Assembly (NCBI GenBank): GCA_016180705.1
Contig: JACPAU010000017.1
Span: 1 to 5,568, forward strand
From: Candidatus Methylomirabilota bacterium
GTDB taxonomy: Bacteria > Methylomirabilota > Methylomirabilia > Methylomirabilales > JACPAU01
DNA: 5,568 nucleotides
Direction of reading: 5' to 3'
The notes below the pieces were generated by a model. That model saw only the letters and a list, made by a program, of their open reading frames with translations, was not told the DNA's origin and did not search any database. This document shows positions 5,388 to 5,568 of the stretch, one piece after another (position 1 is the first letter of the stretch; each line of letters opens with the position of its first letter). Made by a program: the position numbers and the translations under genes.

Positions 5388-5568
5388 TCACGGCCGGGCT
5401 TCCCTGAGCCCGTAGGAGATCCGGACCCGGAGCCAGCCCGCGATCGGGGGGAGGGGGGCTGCCCGCCGGATCGTCTCGAGGGAGGCCGCATCCAGCAGGG
5501 GGGACCCCGACGAGCCAACCACCTCCGCGGCGGCGACCGCGCCGTCCGGGGCGACCCGGAAACGGACG
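5388..5568 (-). CDS. TonB-family protein, C-terminal fragment
   Basis: Sixty codons in the frame beginning at 5567 end at TGA 5390-5388; the 5' part lies beyond the window. The translation starts VRFRVAPDGAVAAAEVVGSSG, continues SPLLDAASLETIRRAAPLPP, and ends WLRVRISYGLREARP. This matches the TonB C-terminal domain pattern: V-x-F-x-V-x-P-D-G-x-V, S-S-G, L-D-x-A-A-L-x-x-I-R-x-A-x-P, then a beta strand of type V-R-I-S-Y. TonB-like proteins span the periplasm and pass proton-motive energy to outer-membrane receptors, though many family members have unknown partners. Its stop is 42 nt before the second selenoprotein start, so the two may share a transcript. Confidence 0.8.
   Translation of the reverse strand, partial: VRFRVAPDGAVAAAEVVGSSGSPLLDAASLETIRRAAPLPPIAGWLRVRISYGLREARP

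Noticed and set aside
5388..5390. The TonB stop TGA lies in the same frame as the second selenoprotein, suggesting a readthrough fusion
   Set aside because: The TonB domain ends at its expected length, no redox motif surrounds this TGA, and the selenoprotein has its own ATG at 5345.

Overview
The window is bacterial DNA of very high GC content. It is densely coded, with strongly GC-rich third codon positions and Sec-type signal peptides. A TonB C-terminal domain suggests a diderm bacterium. The style resembles uncultured soil or sediment lineages such as Rokubacteria/Methylomirabilota or deltaproteobacterial relatives, but no marker gene here fixes the taxonomy, so this is a weak inference.

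Layout. A DUF4139 protein enters from the left edge (1-987, +). A good sigma70-type promoter (993-1020) and a long structured leader follow, and then a DsbA/FrnE-like thioredoxin-fold gene (1186-1893, +). Next come two small predicted exported proteins (2038-2418, start uncertain; 2521-2769), the second followed by a hairpin terminator. An EamA-family transporter (2903-3817, +) has a near-consensus promoter lying almost on its start codon. Its stop lies six bases from the stop of a class I SAM methyltransferase on the minus strand (3824-4666). Upstream of the methyltransferase on that strand is a second DsbA-like gene (4725-5345, -), preceded by the C-terminus of a TonB-family protein (5388-5568, -) that runs off the right edge.

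Main result. Both DsbA-like genes are interrupted by one in-frame TGA, and in both the TGA sits exactly where the first cysteine of the CxxC active site belongs. The motifs read U-C-W-C (TGA at 1222-1224) and U-P-W-C (TGA at 5298-5300, minus strand). In both genes a hairpin follows the TGA with the same design: 4-bp lower stem, 5-nt bulge on the 5' side, 5- or 7-bp upper stem, and an apical loop beginning GGTC that starts 20 or 21 nt after the TGA. This fits the bacterial SECIS element, so both genes most likely encode selenoproteins. UGA also serves as the ordinary stop of both genes and of their neighbours, which argues against a changed genetic code. Conventional gene calling would start both genes too late (at the GTG codons at 1261 and 5237) and lose the catalytic site.

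How the genes may work together. The two selenoproteins lack signal peptides and so appear to be cytoplasmic thiol/selenol oxidoreductases. The second may be co-transcribed with the methyltransferase. No selenocysteine machinery (selA, selB, selC, selD) lies in the window, so decoding depends on genes elsewhere in the genome.
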